A stretch of 64,000 nt of DNA from Clostridia bacterium (GCA_017517135.1 JAFXAK010000007.1:1-64000), one strand, 5' to 3'; shown: positions 29,748 to 38,799, counted from the stretch's first letter. Numbers and translations are program-made. Notes: generated from the letters alone by a model not told the origin.

Positions 29748-30698
29748 TCACATCTGTGCAAGGGCAATCATAACGGGCATAGTGATAATGGATGCAAAGC
29801 TTACGAAGGCAACAGTCTTTGATGCCGTACCCGTGTCCTTGCCGTATTTTGCGGCAAACATAACCGTATTGCTTGCACTCGGTGCACTTGCCTGAATTAT
29901 ACACGCGCACAGTAACGCACCCGACATAAGTCCCGTCAGTTTCATTATAGCAAAAACTACGGCAGGTACAAGTATTATTTTTACGAGAGCAACAATATAC
30001 TGCTCCTTGCACTTGAAAATTGTTCTGAAATCGGCATTTGCCATATAGGTTCCTAACATCAGCATAGCAAGGGGAGTGTTCATTGAGCCTATCAGGGAAA
30101 TGGGACGGATAAGAATATCGGGCTCGTCAACTTTAAGTAAAAAGAAGGGCAGTCCTATGAGAACACCGATAACACCGGGATTGAAAAGCAGCGTTTTAAC
30201 CGTAAATTTTGCACTTTCGGCATTGCCCTTCTGCATAGTGCGAATGCCGTGTGTAAAGGCAAAGACCTGAAAAACAATAATTCCCGCCGAGGTATAGAAA
30301 ACACCCTCGTCACCTAAAACAGCCTTTGCAAGAGGCAGAGCCATATATCCCATATTGCCGTAGATGCAGGCATATTTATACACAGCATTATCGCTGTTTT
30401 CCTTTTTTCTGAAGAGCGGTATCGTGAGCAGTATTCCCGTAAGATGTGTTATAACACCGCCTAAAACGGCAATGAGAAGACTTTTTGTATTTTCGCTTGT
30501 GAATTCGGTTGTCATAAAGGCCTCTATGATAACACAGGGGGTTATAAGCATAAAAAGCAGGTCATTTGAAGCCTTTGCGGTTTTTTGCGTATAAAGCCCT
30601 TTTTTATCCATAAAAAAGCCTGCCGCAACTATAATATAAAGAATGATAACCTGAATTGCCGCTACGGTGAAATTGTTGAAGAATAAAGAAAAATCCAA
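29748..30698 (-). CDS. AEC-family transporter (auxin efflux carrier-like)
   Basis: This 316-residue membrane protein has about ten hydrophobic spans in two halves, with the family elements LFMLITPCVIIEAF near residue 48 and a C-terminal ASAPSASNTVMFAAKYG. Bacterial members export or exchange small organic acids such as malate; the substrate here is unknown. The start is TTG, with GAGG eight bases upstream. It is followed 7 bp later by the QueG-like gene. Confidence 0.88.
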   Translation of the reverse strand: MDFSLFFNNFTVAAIQVIILYIIVAAGFFMDKKGLYTQKTAKASNDLLFMLITPCVIIEAFMTTEFTSENTKSLLIAVLGGVITHLTGILLTIPLFRKKENSDNAVYKYACIYGNMGYMALPLAKAVLGDEGVFYTSAGIIVFQVFAFTHGIRTMQKGNAESAKFTVKTLLFNPGVIGVLIGLPFFLLKVDEPDILIRPISLIGSMNTPLAMLMLGTYMANADFRTIFKCKEQYIVALVKIILVPAVVFAIMKLTGLMSGALLCACIIQASAPSASNTVMFAAKYGKDTGTASKTVAFVSFASIITMPVMIALAQM

Positions 30699-30710
30699 AA
30701 TAAAAACCTC

Positions 30711-31622
30711 TTAATTCTGAGCTTCTTCGGGTGTGTCTGAAAATTCAGATACGGGAACAATATTTTTCTGTTTTATTACAGGAAGAATTGAGCTTATTGC
30801 AAAAAGTCCTGCGAAAACCGAATATGCATAATCGGGAGCAGCTTCAACAACATATTTTCCGTCAAGGAATACGCTGAAAATAAGATTCGGAAGAGCTGCA
30901 CCGAGAAGCAGGAAGGCACTTATAATTGCCGTTGCAAAGAACAGGAAGGACGAAGACTCTGCACCGATACCCGAAATCTGACGGGCATATTCAAAAAGGA
31001 AGAGCATAAAGAATACATTTCCGAAAATTGTGATAAGAAGCTGACCTACCTTAAGATAGCTTGCCGTTATTGAGAAAAAGCCTATTGTCTGCGTGAAAGA
31101 CCACAGAACGGGGATAAGCAGTAAAAGCTTCATTTTTGAAATGAGAGAAGAGCCAGTAAAATAACAGACGGCATTGATAAGAAGCACAACGGCTGCGAGT
31201 ATTGCGAATACGGGAGATGCAACACCGATTGCCCCCTTTTCTTTTATGAATGAAGCGAATGTACCGAAATATTCCGAAAAGGAAGCCGTAATATCCGAAA
31301 TGCTTTCTGCTGCACTCCACACAAGAGAGCCGGCAAGAGCCAGAGCTGTTACTGCACACACCGCACATTTGGACCCCTGTTTTACGCTCTTAATACCCTT
31401 TGAGAGATAAGACAAAATGAGAACACCGAAAACGGCACCTATGGATAAAACATAGAATAAAATCACGCTTATGTCTGATTTGTCCGTAAAAAATCCTGTT
31501 TCGGAATCGGTAATTTTTATAAGCTGGTAAAATCTTAAAATGAGAAACACAACAAAAGCCGCACCCGAAACACCGAGAATGAGTGAGGGTGTTATTTTTT
31601 CTGCAGAAGCCTTCAGTTTCAT
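30711..31622 (-). CDS. Polytopic membrane protein, unknown function
   Basis: This 303-residue protein has about eight hydrophobic segments and no charged catalytic motifs that I recognise. GGTGAC supports the start MKLKASAEK at 31622. It lies 21 bp downstream of citrate synthase and 12 bp upstream of the AEC transporter, so it is probably in the same transcript. The C-terminal 20 residues are cytoplasmic-like and acidic. Confidence 0.7.
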   Translation of the reverse strand: MKLKASAEKITPSLILGVSGAAFVVFLILRFYQLIKITDSETGFFTDKSDISVILFYVLSIGAVFGVLILSYLSKGIKSVKQGSKCAVCAVTALALAGSLVWSAAESISDITASFSEYFGTFASFIKEKGAIGVASPVFAILAAVVLLINAVCYFTGSSLISKMKLLLLIPVLWSFTQTIGFFSITASYLKVGQLLITIFGNVFFMLFLFEYARQISGIGAESSSFLFFATAIISAFLLLGAALPNLIFSVFLDGKYVVEAAPDYAYSVFAGLFAISSILPVIKQKNIVPVSEFSDTPEEAQN

Positions 31623-31643
31623 TATAGTCACCTTTTTTCGCAA

Positions 31644-33008
31644 TTATCTGTCGGAAAGATTTTTGTATTCAAGAGAATGAGAAAGATTTTTATATGCGGG
31701 ACGCATAATTTTTGAGCAGGTTGCAATTTCTTCAAGACGGTGAGCACACCAGCCCGCAACTCTTGCTATTGCAAACATAGGAGTGAAGAGGTCCTCGGGG
31801 ATGCCCAGAGCCTTATAAACAAGACCTGAATACAGGTCAACATTCGCACACATCGTTTTTACATATCCCTTTTCCTCGGCAAAAACCTCGGGGGCTGTTC
31901 TTTCGATTATGTCAAGCAGCGTCCATTGGTCAATAAGTCCTTTTTCTTCGGCAAGCTCTCTTGCATTCTGCTTGAGAAGAACTGCTCTCGGGTCCGAAAG
32001 GGTGTAGATAGCATGTCCCATACCGTAGATAAGACCTGAGCCGTCATTTGCCTGCTTCTTAACGATTTTGTGAAGGTAATCCCTGACCTGAGCTTCGTCT
32101 GTTATGTCGGAAATATTTTGAGTTATATTGTTTACCATTTCGGAAACCTTTATATTCGCACCGCCGTGACGGAAGCCCTTAAGCGAGCCTACACCGGCAC
32201 CTATGGCGGAATATGTGTCCGTTCCCGAAGAGGTTACGCATCTGGTGGTAAAGGTTGAGTTGTTACCGCCGCCGTGGTCTGCGTGTATCATAAGACAGAT
32301 ATCAAGCAGCTTTGCTTCCTTGTCTGTGAATTTCTTGTCTGAACGGATTGAATTGAGAATAACCTCGGCAGTACGCTGCTCGGGCTTGATTGGATGGATA
32401 TACATACTTTTCTTGTAGAAATAGCGTCTTTTTACCTGATATGCATATGCCATAATCGAGGGGAGTCTTGCAATAAGCTGCAAGGACTGACGAAGCACAT
32501 TTTCGATTGAAATATCGTCGGGATTTTCGTCATACGCGTAAAGGGCTGTGATTGACGAGCCTATCTTATTCATAATATTGGGTGAGGGTGCTCTCATAAT
32601 AACATCCTCAATGAAATCAAAGGGCAGCTCGCGGTTTTCGGCAAGCAGGGCACAGAAGCCCTCAAGCTCATCCTTTGTGGGGAGTGTGCCGAAAATAAGA
32701 AGCCATACAAGCTCCTCAAAGCCGAAGCGGTCATCTGCAATACAGCCGTTTACGAAATCGTAAAGGTCAATACCTCTGTAGATAAGTCTGCCGTGACGGG
32801 GCAGTCTTTCGCTGTCGGATATGTAGTAGCCTTCAACATTGCATATTTTTGTAAGTCCGACCATAACACCTGTGTTATCTGCGTTACGAAGGCCTTTTTT
32901 TATAGCATATTTATCGTATTTTGCAGGATCTATTGTATTTGATACAGCAAACTTTTTTGAAAGCTCGCTGAAAATTTCATTGCTGTCACTAAGGAAAACT
33001 TCGTTCAT
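31644..33008 (-). CDS. gltA: Citrate synthase
   Basis: This enzyme condenses oxaloacetate and acetyl-CoA. The 454 residues include an N-terminal extension of about 60 residues and the family motifs RLIYRGIDLYDFV, the catalytic histidine in MIHADHGGGNNSTFTTR, GSLKGFRHGGAN and the aspartate region near the end. The histidine region and length match the clostridial citrate synthase group that often feeds glutamate synthesis. AGGC with weak complementarity precedes the ATG. It opens a leftward transcript from a good promoter. Confidence 0.93.
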   Translation of the reverse strand: MNEVFLSDSNEIFSELSKKFAVSNTIDPAKYDKYAIKKGLRNADNTGVMVGLTKICNVEGYYISDSERLPRHGRLIYRGIDLYDFVNGCIADDRFGFEELVWLLIFGTLPTKDELEGFCALLAENRELPFDFIEDVIMRAPSPNIMNKIGSSITALYAYDENPDDISIENVLRQSLQLIARLPSIMAYAYQVKRRYFYKKSMYIHPIKPEQRTAEVILNSIRSDKKFTDKEAKLLDICLMIHADHGGGNNSTFTTRCVTSSGTDTYSAIGAGVGSLKGFRHGGANIKVSEMVNNITQNISDITDEAQVRDYLHKIVKKQANDGSGLIYGMGHAIYTLSDPRAVLLKQNARELAEEKGLIDQWTLLDIIERTAPEVFAEEKGYVKTMCANVDLYSGLVYKALGIPEDLFTPMFAIARVAGWCAHRLEEIATCSKIMRPAYKNLSHSLEYKNLSDR

Positions 33009-33047
33009 AATTGCCTCCGAATAAAAGGGAAAGTATTTGAATAATTT

Positions 33048-33076
33048 ATTATATAGTAATTTAACAAAATAATCAA
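33048..33076 (-). promoter_or_regulatory. Promoter of the citrate synthase transcript
   Basis: On the minus strand TTGATT (33071-33076) and TATAAT (33048-33053) are 17 bp apart, 40 bp upstream of the start codon. Confidence 0.75.
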
Positions 33077-33116
33077 TACCTCTGACGGAAAATATGCGCA
33101 GAAGAAGAGTGGTTTT

Positions 33117-33635
33117 ATGGGAACGCTGTCACAATATGTTTTCCCCTTGTGTGTTGTTATAATTATACTTTGGGGGAGCTTTAAGAGAGTTAATGTCATA
33201 GATTGTTTTATTGAGGGGGCAAAAACGGGTGTCGGTACAGTGCTCAGTATTCTGCCCGTGCTCACGGCATTGATGGTTGCGGTGAGTATGCTCAGAGCCT
33301 CGGGAGCAATGCAGGCTCTCAGCGATATGCTCGCCCCGCTCGCCTCGGCTGTCGGTATACCTGATGAGGTTGTGCCCCTGTGCCTTATTTCGCCCTTTTC
33401 GGGAAGCGGTGCATATGCTGTTTTACAGGATATACTTAAAAATTACGGGCCTGACAGCTACATAGGACGGGTTGCAAGTGTTATAAGCGGAGCGAGTGAA
33501 ACAACCTTTTATGCAATTTCCGTCTATTTCGGCTCTGCGGGTATTTCCAAAACCTCCTTTACCTTGCCGTGTGCTTTGTGTGCCGATGTGATTTCTTATG
33601 TAACGGCAGCGTTCAGCTGCAAACTGAAAAAATAA
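33117..33635 (+). CDS. spmB: Spore maturation protein B
   Basis: This 172-residue nucleoside-recognition (Gate) domain membrane protein is involved in spore core dehydration in Bacillus. Motifs FIEGAKTGVGTVLSILPVL, MLRASGAMQALSDMLAPL and the turn ISGASETTFYAISVYFGSAGI are those of SpmB. The usual partner spmA is not adjacent; the gene stands alone between divergent citrate synthase and the PurF paralogue. It suggests a sporulating lineage, though such genes persist in some non-sporulators. Confidence 0.88.
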   Translation: MGTLSQYVFPLCVVIIILWGSFKRVNVIDCFIEGAKTGVGTVLSILPVLTALMVAVSMLRASGAMQALSDMLAPLASAVGIPDEVVPLCLISPFSGSGAYAVLQDILKNYGPDSYIGRVASVISGASETTFYAISVYFGSAGISKTSFTLPCALCADVISYVTAAFSCKLKK

Positions 33636-33717
33636 AACAAAAAATTTAATTTAGTACTTTTCAAGTTCTTTTTCTTGTGCTACAATATACTATATTTTTT
33701 CAACGAGGTGATTTGCA

Positions 33718-35127
33718 GTGGGCGGATTTTTTTCGGTAGCATCAAAGGAAGACTGCGTTTTTGATTTATTTTTCGGAACGGATTTCCATTCACATCTCGG
33801 CACACGCCGTGCAGGTCTTGCCGTATACAGTAAAGAGTACGGTTTTGATAAGGCTATTCATAACATTGAAAATGCTCCGTTCAGGACTAAATTTTTCTCG
33901 GAATCCAATTCAATGCACGGAAATATGGGAATCGGCTGTATTTCCGATTTTGAAGCACAGCCCATTCTGATACGCTCGCATCACGGCACATTTGCAATAA
34001 CAACAGTAGGTAAAATCAATAATATAAACGAAATTGTAAGTGAAATTATAAAGGGCTCAACTCACTTTTTTGAGATGCAGAACGGTGAAATCAATCAGAC
34101 TGAGCTTGTTGCCGCAATTATCAATCAGAAAGATAATTTTATAGACGGTATCCGTTATGCGCAGGAAATTATAGACGGCTCCGTAAGTATGCTTATTCTT
34201 ACCCCCAAAGGAATATATGCCGCAAGAGATAAGCTTGGCAGAACCCCCGTTGTTATCGGTGAAAAGGAAGATGGCTACTGTGCTTGCTTTGAAAGCTTTT
34301 CTTATCTCAATCTCGGCTACAGGGATTATAAGGAGTTAGGACCGGGTGAGGTTGTTGTTTTTGATGCAGAGGGTGTAAAAACCCTTGTTGCTCCCGGCAA
34401 GGATATGAAAATCTGTACATTCTTATGGGTTTATTACGGTTATCCGTCTTCTTCCTATGAGGGCTTAAGTGTTGAACATATGAGAAATATATGCGGACAG
34501 CTTCTTGCCCGCCGTGATACCGATGTAAGGCCCGATATAGTTGCAGGTGTTCCCGATTCCGGTATTCCTCACGCAATAGGCTATTCAAACGAATCAAAAA
34601 TTCAGTTCGCAAGACCGTTTGTAAAATATACTCCCACCTGGGCGCGTTCATTTATGCCCACTAATCAGGCAAAGCGTAATCTCATTGCAAAAATGAAGCT
34701 TATTGCCATTCACGAGCTTATTGAGGATAAAAGTCTTCTTCTTATAGATGACTCTATAGTAAGGGGAACACAGCTGCGTGAAACAACCGACTTTCTGTAT
34801 GAGAGCGGTGCTAAGGAGGTTCATATCCGTTTGGGATGTCCTCCCTTGTTCTACAGCTGTAAATATCTCAATTTTTCCCGTTCAACCTCTGAAATGGAGC
34901 TTATAACAAGAAGAACAATAGCAGAGATTGAGGGAAAAGAAGCAACCAATGAGCTTGTTCAGGAATATATTAATCCCGATTCCGAAAAGTATCAGCTTCT
35001 TCTTGATAAAATCTGTAAGCAGCTTCATTTTACATCTCTGAAATATCTGCGTGTTGACGATATGATAAGCGCAACGGGACTTCCCGCTGAAAAGCTTTGC
35101 ACATACTGCTGGACGGGAAAAGAATAA
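33718..35127 (+). CDS. PurF-like amidophosphoribosyltransferase paralogue lacking the N-terminal cysteine
   Basis: This 469-residue protein resembles glutamine PRPP amidotransferase. The N-terminal Ntn-hydrolase domain starts M-G-G-F-F where PurF has the catalytic cysteine (C-G-I/V), so glutaminase activity should be lost. The rest of that domain (FHSHLGTRRAG, MHGNMGIGC) is retained. The PRTase domain is complete, with PRPP loop SLLLIDDSIVRGTQ (about 339-352). The start is GTG with GAGGTG at good spacing, and no upstream in-frame cysteine is available. It is monocistronic with a terminator. It may use free ammonia, partner with another protein, or have a new phosphoribosyl role. Confidence 0.85.
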   Translation: MGGFFSVASKEDCVFDLFFGTDFHSHLGTRRAGLAVYSKEYGFDKAIHNIENAPFRTKFFSESNSMHGNMGIGCISDFEAQPILIRSHHGTFAITTVGKINNINEIVSEIIKGSTHFFEMQNGEINQTELVAAIINQKDNFIDGIRYAQEIIDGSVSMLILTPKGIYAARDKLGRTPVVIGEKEDGYCACFESFSYLNLGYRDYKELGPGEVVVFDAEGVKTLVAPGKDMKICTFLWVYYGYPSSSYEGLSVEHMRNICGQLLARRDTDVRPDIVAGVPDSGIPHAIGYSNESKIQFARPFVKYTPTWARSFMPTNQAKRNLIAKMKLIAIHELIEDKSLLLIDDSIVRGTQLRETTDFLYESGAKEVHIRLGCPPLFYSCKYLNFSRSTSEMELITRRTIAEIEGKEATNELVQEYINPDSEKYQLLLDKICKQLHFTSLKYLRVDDMISATGLPAEKLCTYCWTGKE

Positions 35128-35132
35128 TTCGC

Positions 35133-35185
35133 ACCGACTGTTCACTTTTTGTTGAGCAGTCGGTATAATATTTTCATTTTTTTGA
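35133..35185 (+). terminator. Terminator after the purF-like gene
   Basis: An 11-bp stem (ACCGACTGTTC / GAGCAGTCGGT, one G-U pair; 35133-35164) is followed by an AT-rich stretch ending in seven T residues. Confidence 0.75.
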
Positions 35186-35194
35186 AAAAAAGTG

Positions 35195-35223
35195 TTGACA
35201 AAACAAAAAAACAGGTGTATTAT
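35195..35223 (+). promoter_or_regulatory. Promoter 1 of the ABC importer locus
   Basis: TTGACA (35195-35200) and TATTAT (35218-35223) are 17 bp apart, with GGTG directly before the -10. It is the first of four look-alike promoters in this locus. Confidence 0.82.
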
Positions 35224-35292
35224 CTCCATATCGCTTTGATGATTTAAAGCACACAAGCGGTAAATCGATAAAGAATGCAAAAGGTGAAAAAA

Positions 35293-36291
35293 ATGAAAAA
35301 CACAGTAAAAAAGATTTTATGTCTTGTACTCGCACTCAGCGTTGTAGCTTGCTTTGCTGCATGCACAGGCACTCAGAACAATGAAACAACCGCAGGAAAT
35401 GCAGATGATGTTACATACACAGTAGGTATCTGTCAGCTCGTTCAGCACGTTGCTCTTGATGCTGCAACAGAAGGCTTCCAGGCTGCTCTTAAAGAAAAGC
35501 TCGGCGATAAGGTTACCTTCTCCGTTCAGAACGCTTCAGGTGAAAACACAAACTGCACAACAATCTGCGGTCAGTTTGTTGCAGATAAGGTAGACCTTAT
35601 TATGGCTAACGCAACAGGTGCTCTTGCTGCCGCTGCTGCTGCAACAGAAGAAATCCCCGTTGTTGGTACATCTATCACAGACTACGCTTCAGCTCTCGGT
35701 ATCACAGACTGGACAGGTAAAACAGGCTTCAATGTAACAGGTGCTTCTGACTTAGCTCCCCTTGACCAGCAGGCTGCTATGATCAAAGAGCTTTGCCCCG
35801 ATGCTGAAACAGTAGGTATTCTCTACTGCTCAACAGAAGCTAACTCCAAGTATCAGTCCGATGTTATCACAGAAGACCTTGAAGCACTCGGTCTCACAGT
35901 TAAGGTATTCACTTTCGTTGACTCTAATGACATTATCTCCGTAACAACTCAGGCTGCTGAGGAATGTGATGTTCTCTTCGCTCCCACAGACAATCAGGTT
36001 GCTTCCAATGTTGAAGCTATCAACAATGTTCTTGAGCCTATGAATATTCCCCTCGTTGCCGGTGAAGCAGGTATCTGCGAAGGCTGCGGTATTGCAACTC
36101 TCTCCATCTCCTACTATGATATGGGATATGCTGCAGGTATGATGGCTTACGAAATCCTCGTAAACGATGCTGATCCCGCAACAATGGAAATCCAGTATTC
36201 CACAGAACTCACAAAGCAGTATATGTCTGCTCGCTGCGAGGCTCTCGGTATCACCGTTCCCGATACATACGAAGCTCTCGATGCTGAATAA
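35293..36291 (+). CDS. ABC substrate-binding lipoprotein, copy 1 (TrpX-like)
   Basis: This 332-residue lipoprotein of the ABC_sub_bind (PF04392-type) family would capture the ligand of the downstream importer. It has a signal peptide with lipobox VVACFAAC, a short Thr/Asn linker and a two-lobed binding fold (start VGICQLVQHVALDAATEGF, hinge VGTSITDYASALG, late PTDNQVASNVEAINNV). It starts at MKNTVKK with AAGGTG. Copies 2 and 3 follow, sharing most of the sequence. Family members have been linked to tryptophan or tyrosine uptake, but the ligand is not evident. Confidence 0.88.
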   Translation: MKNTVKKILCLVLALSVVACFAACTGTQNNETTAGNADDVTYTVGICQLVQHVALDAATEGFQAALKEKLGDKVTFSVQNASGENTNCTTICGQFVADKVDLIMANATGALAAAAAATEEIPVVGTSITDYASALGITDWTGKTGFNVTGASDLAPLDQQAAMIKELCPDAETVGILYCSTEANSKYQSDVITEDLEALGLTVKVFTFVDSNDIISVTTQAAEECDVLFAPTDNQVASNVEAINNVLEPMNIPLVAGEAGICEGCGIATLSISYYDMGYAAGMMAYEILVNDADPATMEIQYSTELTKQYMSARCEALGITVPDTYEALDAE

Positions 36292-36308
36292 ATAGCTGAA
36301 TAAATAAC

Positions 36309-36348
36309 CCGCCTTCTGAAAAGATATTCATTCAGAAGGCGGTTTTTT
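36309..36348 (+). terminator. Terminator after binding-protein copy 1
   Basis: A perfect 12-bp stem (CCGCCTTCTGAA / TTCAGAAGGCGG) is followed by TTTTTT. Confidence 0.92.
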
Positions 36349-36358
36349 GAAAAAAATA

Positions 36359-36388
36359 TTGACAAAAAAGCTAAAAGCGGTGTATTAT
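36359..36388 (+). promoter_or_regulatory. Promoter 2 of the ABC importer locus
   Basis: TTGACA (36359-36364) and TATTAT (36383-36388) are 18 bp apart with GGTG before the -10, like promoter 1. It drives binding-protein copy 2. Confidence 0.8.
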
Positions 36389-36422
36389 TATAAACACAAA
36401 AACTAACAGAAGGTGACATTCA

Positions 36423-37418
36423 ATGAAAAAATTGTCAAAAATCCTTTGCCTTGTCCTTGCTTTAAGCTTATGTTTCTGTTTTGCTTCCTGCACAGGCACT
36501 CAGGGCAATGAAACAACCACAGCCGGCAATGCTGATGATGTAACATACACAGTAGGTATCTGTCAGCTCGTTCAGCACGCAGCTCTTGACGAAGCAACTC
36601 AGGGCTTCAAGGATGCTCTCACCGAAAAGCTCGGTGACAAGGTAACATTCGATTATCAGAATGCTTCCGGTGAAAACACAAACTGCACAACTATCTGCAC
36701 AAAATTTGTTTCAGACGGTGTTGATCTTATTATGGCAAACGCAACAGGCGCACTTGCTGCCGCTGCTGCCGCAACAAGTGAAATCCCCGTTGTAGGAACA
36801 TCTATCACAGACTATGCTTCAGCTCTCGGCATCACAGACTGGACAGGTGCAACAGGCTTCAATGTAACAGGTGCATCAGACCTCGCTCCCCTTGATCAGC
36901 AGGCTGCTGTTGTTAAGGAGCTTATCCCCGATGCAAAAACAGTAGGTATTCTTTATTGCTCAACAGAATCCAATTCAAAGTATCAGGCAGACACAATTAC
37001 TCCTCACTTTGAAGCACTCGGACTTGAGGTAAAGCTTTACACATTTGTTGACTCCAACGACATTATCTCCGTTGCAACTCAGGCTTCAACCGAATGTGAT
37101 GTTATCTACACTCCCACAGACAATCAGGTTGCATCCAATGCAGAAGCTATCAACAATGTTCTTGAGCCCGCAGGTATTCCCCTTGTTGCAGGTGATACAG
37201 GCACATGTGAAAAAGCAGGTATTGCTGTTTTAGGTATCGACTACTATGATATAGGTTTCGTTGCAGGTGAAATGGCATACGAAATCCTTGTAAACGGTGC
37301 AGATGCCGCAACAATGGAAATCAAAACAGCTGCTGAGGTTTCAAAGATGTATGTTCCCGAACGCTGTGAGCTTCTCGGAATTGAAGTTCCCGAAGGATAT
37401 GCTTCTATCTCCGAATAA
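36423..37418 (+). CDS. ABC substrate-binding lipoprotein, copy 2 (TrpX-like)
   Basis: This 331-residue paralogue of copy 1 has lipobox CFCFASC. The binding core closely follows copies 1 and 3, with the same hinge (VGTSITDYASALG) and the same ILYCSTESNSKYQ segment. Changes cluster in the second lobe (CEKAGIAVLGIDYYD versus CEGCGIATLSISYYD in copy 1), which may shift ligand preference. It has its own promoter, AAGGTG ribosome site and terminator. Confidence 0.88.
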   Translation: MKKLSKILCLVLALSLCFCFASCTGTQGNETTTAGNADDVTYTVGICQLVQHAALDEATQGFKDALTEKLGDKVTFDYQNASGENTNCTTICTKFVSDGVDLIMANATGALAAAAAATSEIPVVGTSITDYASALGITDWTGATGFNVTGASDLAPLDQQAAVVKELIPDAKTVGILYCSTESNSKYQADTITPHFEALGLEVKLYTFVDSNDIISVATQASTECDVIYTPTDNQVASNAEAINNVLEPAGIPLVAGDTGTCEKAGIAVLGIDYYDIGFVAGEMAYEILVNGADAATMEIKTAAEVSKMYVPERCELLGIEVPEGYASISE

Positions 37419-37440
37419 TTTATAATTTCTGCAATTACTG

Positions 37441-37477
37441 CCCGAAAGAGCCTCTGAGCTTTTTCGGGTTATTTTTT
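37441..37477 (+). terminator. Terminator after binding-protein copy 2
   Basis: An 11-bp stem (CCCGAAAGAGC / GCTTTTTCGGG, one G-U pair) is followed by TTATTTTTT. It is followed by a second structured segment. Confidence 0.82.
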
Positions 37478-37595
37478 GCTTTATAGGAAATTTCTTCCTA
37501 TAAAGCAAAAAAATTATATGTCCCTCCGAACGGGAAGTAAACTTCCCTCGGAGATGGACTATACGAAAACATTCCGCCGTAGGCGTACCCGTTTT
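37473..37595. repeat. Cluster of hairpins between binding-protein copies 2 and 3
   Basis: Three further inverted repeats lie in tandem. An about 17-bp stem (TTGCTTTATAGGAA and its complement, 37475-37509) is followed by a bulged stem (CTCCGA-GGGAAGT / ACTTCCC-TCGGAG, 37524-37553) and a GAAAAC...GTTTTC pair (37564-37597). The equivalent spacers elsewhere in the locus do not have them. They could be a decayed small mobile repeat or RNA structures. Confidence 0.55.
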
Positions 37596-37614
37596 CTTGT
37601 TTTTCAAAAACAGG

Positions 37615-37643
37615 TTGACAAAGAAAATGAAAGTGTGTATCAT
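37615..37643 (+). promoter_or_regulatory. Promoter 3 of the ABC importer locus
   Basis: TTGACA (37615-37620) and TATCAT (37638-37643) are 17 bp apart with GTGTG before the -10. It drives binding-protein copy 3. Confidence 0.78.
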
Positions 37644-37685
37644 TTTTATGTAAGATATTTTATTTGAAATAAAAGGAGACAGCTT

Positions 37686-38678
37686 ATGAAAAAGATATTC
37701 GCAAAAGCTCTTTGCTTCGTTCTCGCTTTCAGCCTAATTTTTTGTTTTGCCGCCTGCACAGGCTCAACAACAGGTGAAAATTCAGCAGATGACGCTGTAT
37801 ACAAAATAGGAATCTGTCAGTTTTCTCAGCATGCCGCACTCGACGAAGCAACTGAGGGCTTCAAGGCAGCACTTAAACAAAAGCTCGGAGACAAGGTTGT
37901 CTTCGATTATCAGAATGCTTCGGGTGAAAACACAAACACCACAACAATCTGCTCCAAGTTTGTTTCGGACGGTGTTGACCTCATTCTTGCAAATTCAACG
38001 GCTTCTCTCACAGCGGCCGCTTCCGCAACAAGCGAAATCCCCGTTGTGGGCACTTCAATCACGGACTATGCCTCGGCGCTCGGCTTTGATGAATGGACCG
38101 GTGTTACGGGTTATAATGTAACGGGTGTTTCCGATATCGCACCTCTTGACAAGCAGGCTCAGGTTGTCAGGGAAATTGTTCCCGATGCAAAAACAGTAGG
38201 TATTCTTTACTGTTCTACCGAATCCAATTCCAAATATCAGGCAGATACAATAATTCCTTACTTTGAAGCAATGGGGCTTACGGTAAAGATATACACCTTT
38301 GTTGATGTGAACGATATTTTCTCTCTTGTAACTACGGCTTCTCAGGAATGTGATGTTATTTACACTCCTACCGATAATCAGGTAGCCGCAATAGCAGGTG
38401 CCGTCAACAATGTTCTCGAAAGCGCAGGTATTCCTCTTGTTGCGGGCGATACGGGTACATGTAAGCTCGCAGGTGTTGCTGTTGCAGGTATTGATTATTA
38501 TGATACAGGCTTCGTTGCAGGCGAGATGGCATACGAAATTCTTGTAAACGGAGCAAATCCCGCCGAGATGGAAATCAGAACAGCAAGTGTAATAACAAAG
38601 ATGTATGTTCCCGAGCGTTGTGAATTCCTCGGTATTACAGCTCCTGAGGATTATGTTGATATAAACGCAGAGAGCTGA
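37686..38678 (+). CDS. ABC substrate-binding lipoprotein, copy 3 (TrpX-like)
   Basis: The third 330-residue paralogue has lipobox FCFAAC. It shares the N-lobe and hinge with copies 1 and 2 but is the most divergent in its termini and in the DVNDIFSLVTT region. CKLAGVAVAGIDYYD resembles copy 2 more than copy 1. It has its own promoter, AAGGAGA ribosome site and terminator. It is closest to the permease and ATPase, so it may be the ancestral partner; this is inference. Confidence 0.88.
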   Translation: MKKIFAKALCFVLAFSLIFCFAACTGSTTGENSADDAVYKIGICQFSQHAALDEATEGFKAALKQKLGDKVVFDYQNASGENTNTTTICSKFVSDGVDLILANSTASLTAAASATSEIPVVGTSITDYASALGFDEWTGVTGYNVTGVSDIAPLDKQAQVVREIVPDAKTVGILYCSTESNSKYQADTIIPYFEAMGLTVKIYTFVDVNDIFSLVTTASQECDVIYTPTDNQVAAIAGAVNNVLESAGIPLVAGDTGTCKLAGVAVAGIDYYDTGFVAGEMAYEILVNGANPAEMEIRTASVITKMYVPERCEFLGITAPEDYVDINAES

Positions 38679-38703
38679 TATATCCGTTTTCTGAAAAATG
38701 CAG

Positions 38704-38735
38704 CTGCGGCACTTTAGCGGAGTGTCGCAGTTTTT
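38704..38735 (+). terminator. Terminator after binding-protein copy 3
   Basis: A 9-bp stem (CTGCGGCAC / GTGTCGCAG) is followed by TTTTT. Confidence 0.82.
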
Positions 38736-38799
38736 CGTTTTTTAATATTATATATTATAATTAATAATTAGAAAACAGGCAAAATATTAGATAAAACGG

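Noticed and set aside
35293-38678. Assembly duplication of the three binding-protein genes
   Set aside because: The three copies differ clearly at protein and intergenic level, including different terminators, so they are true paralogues.
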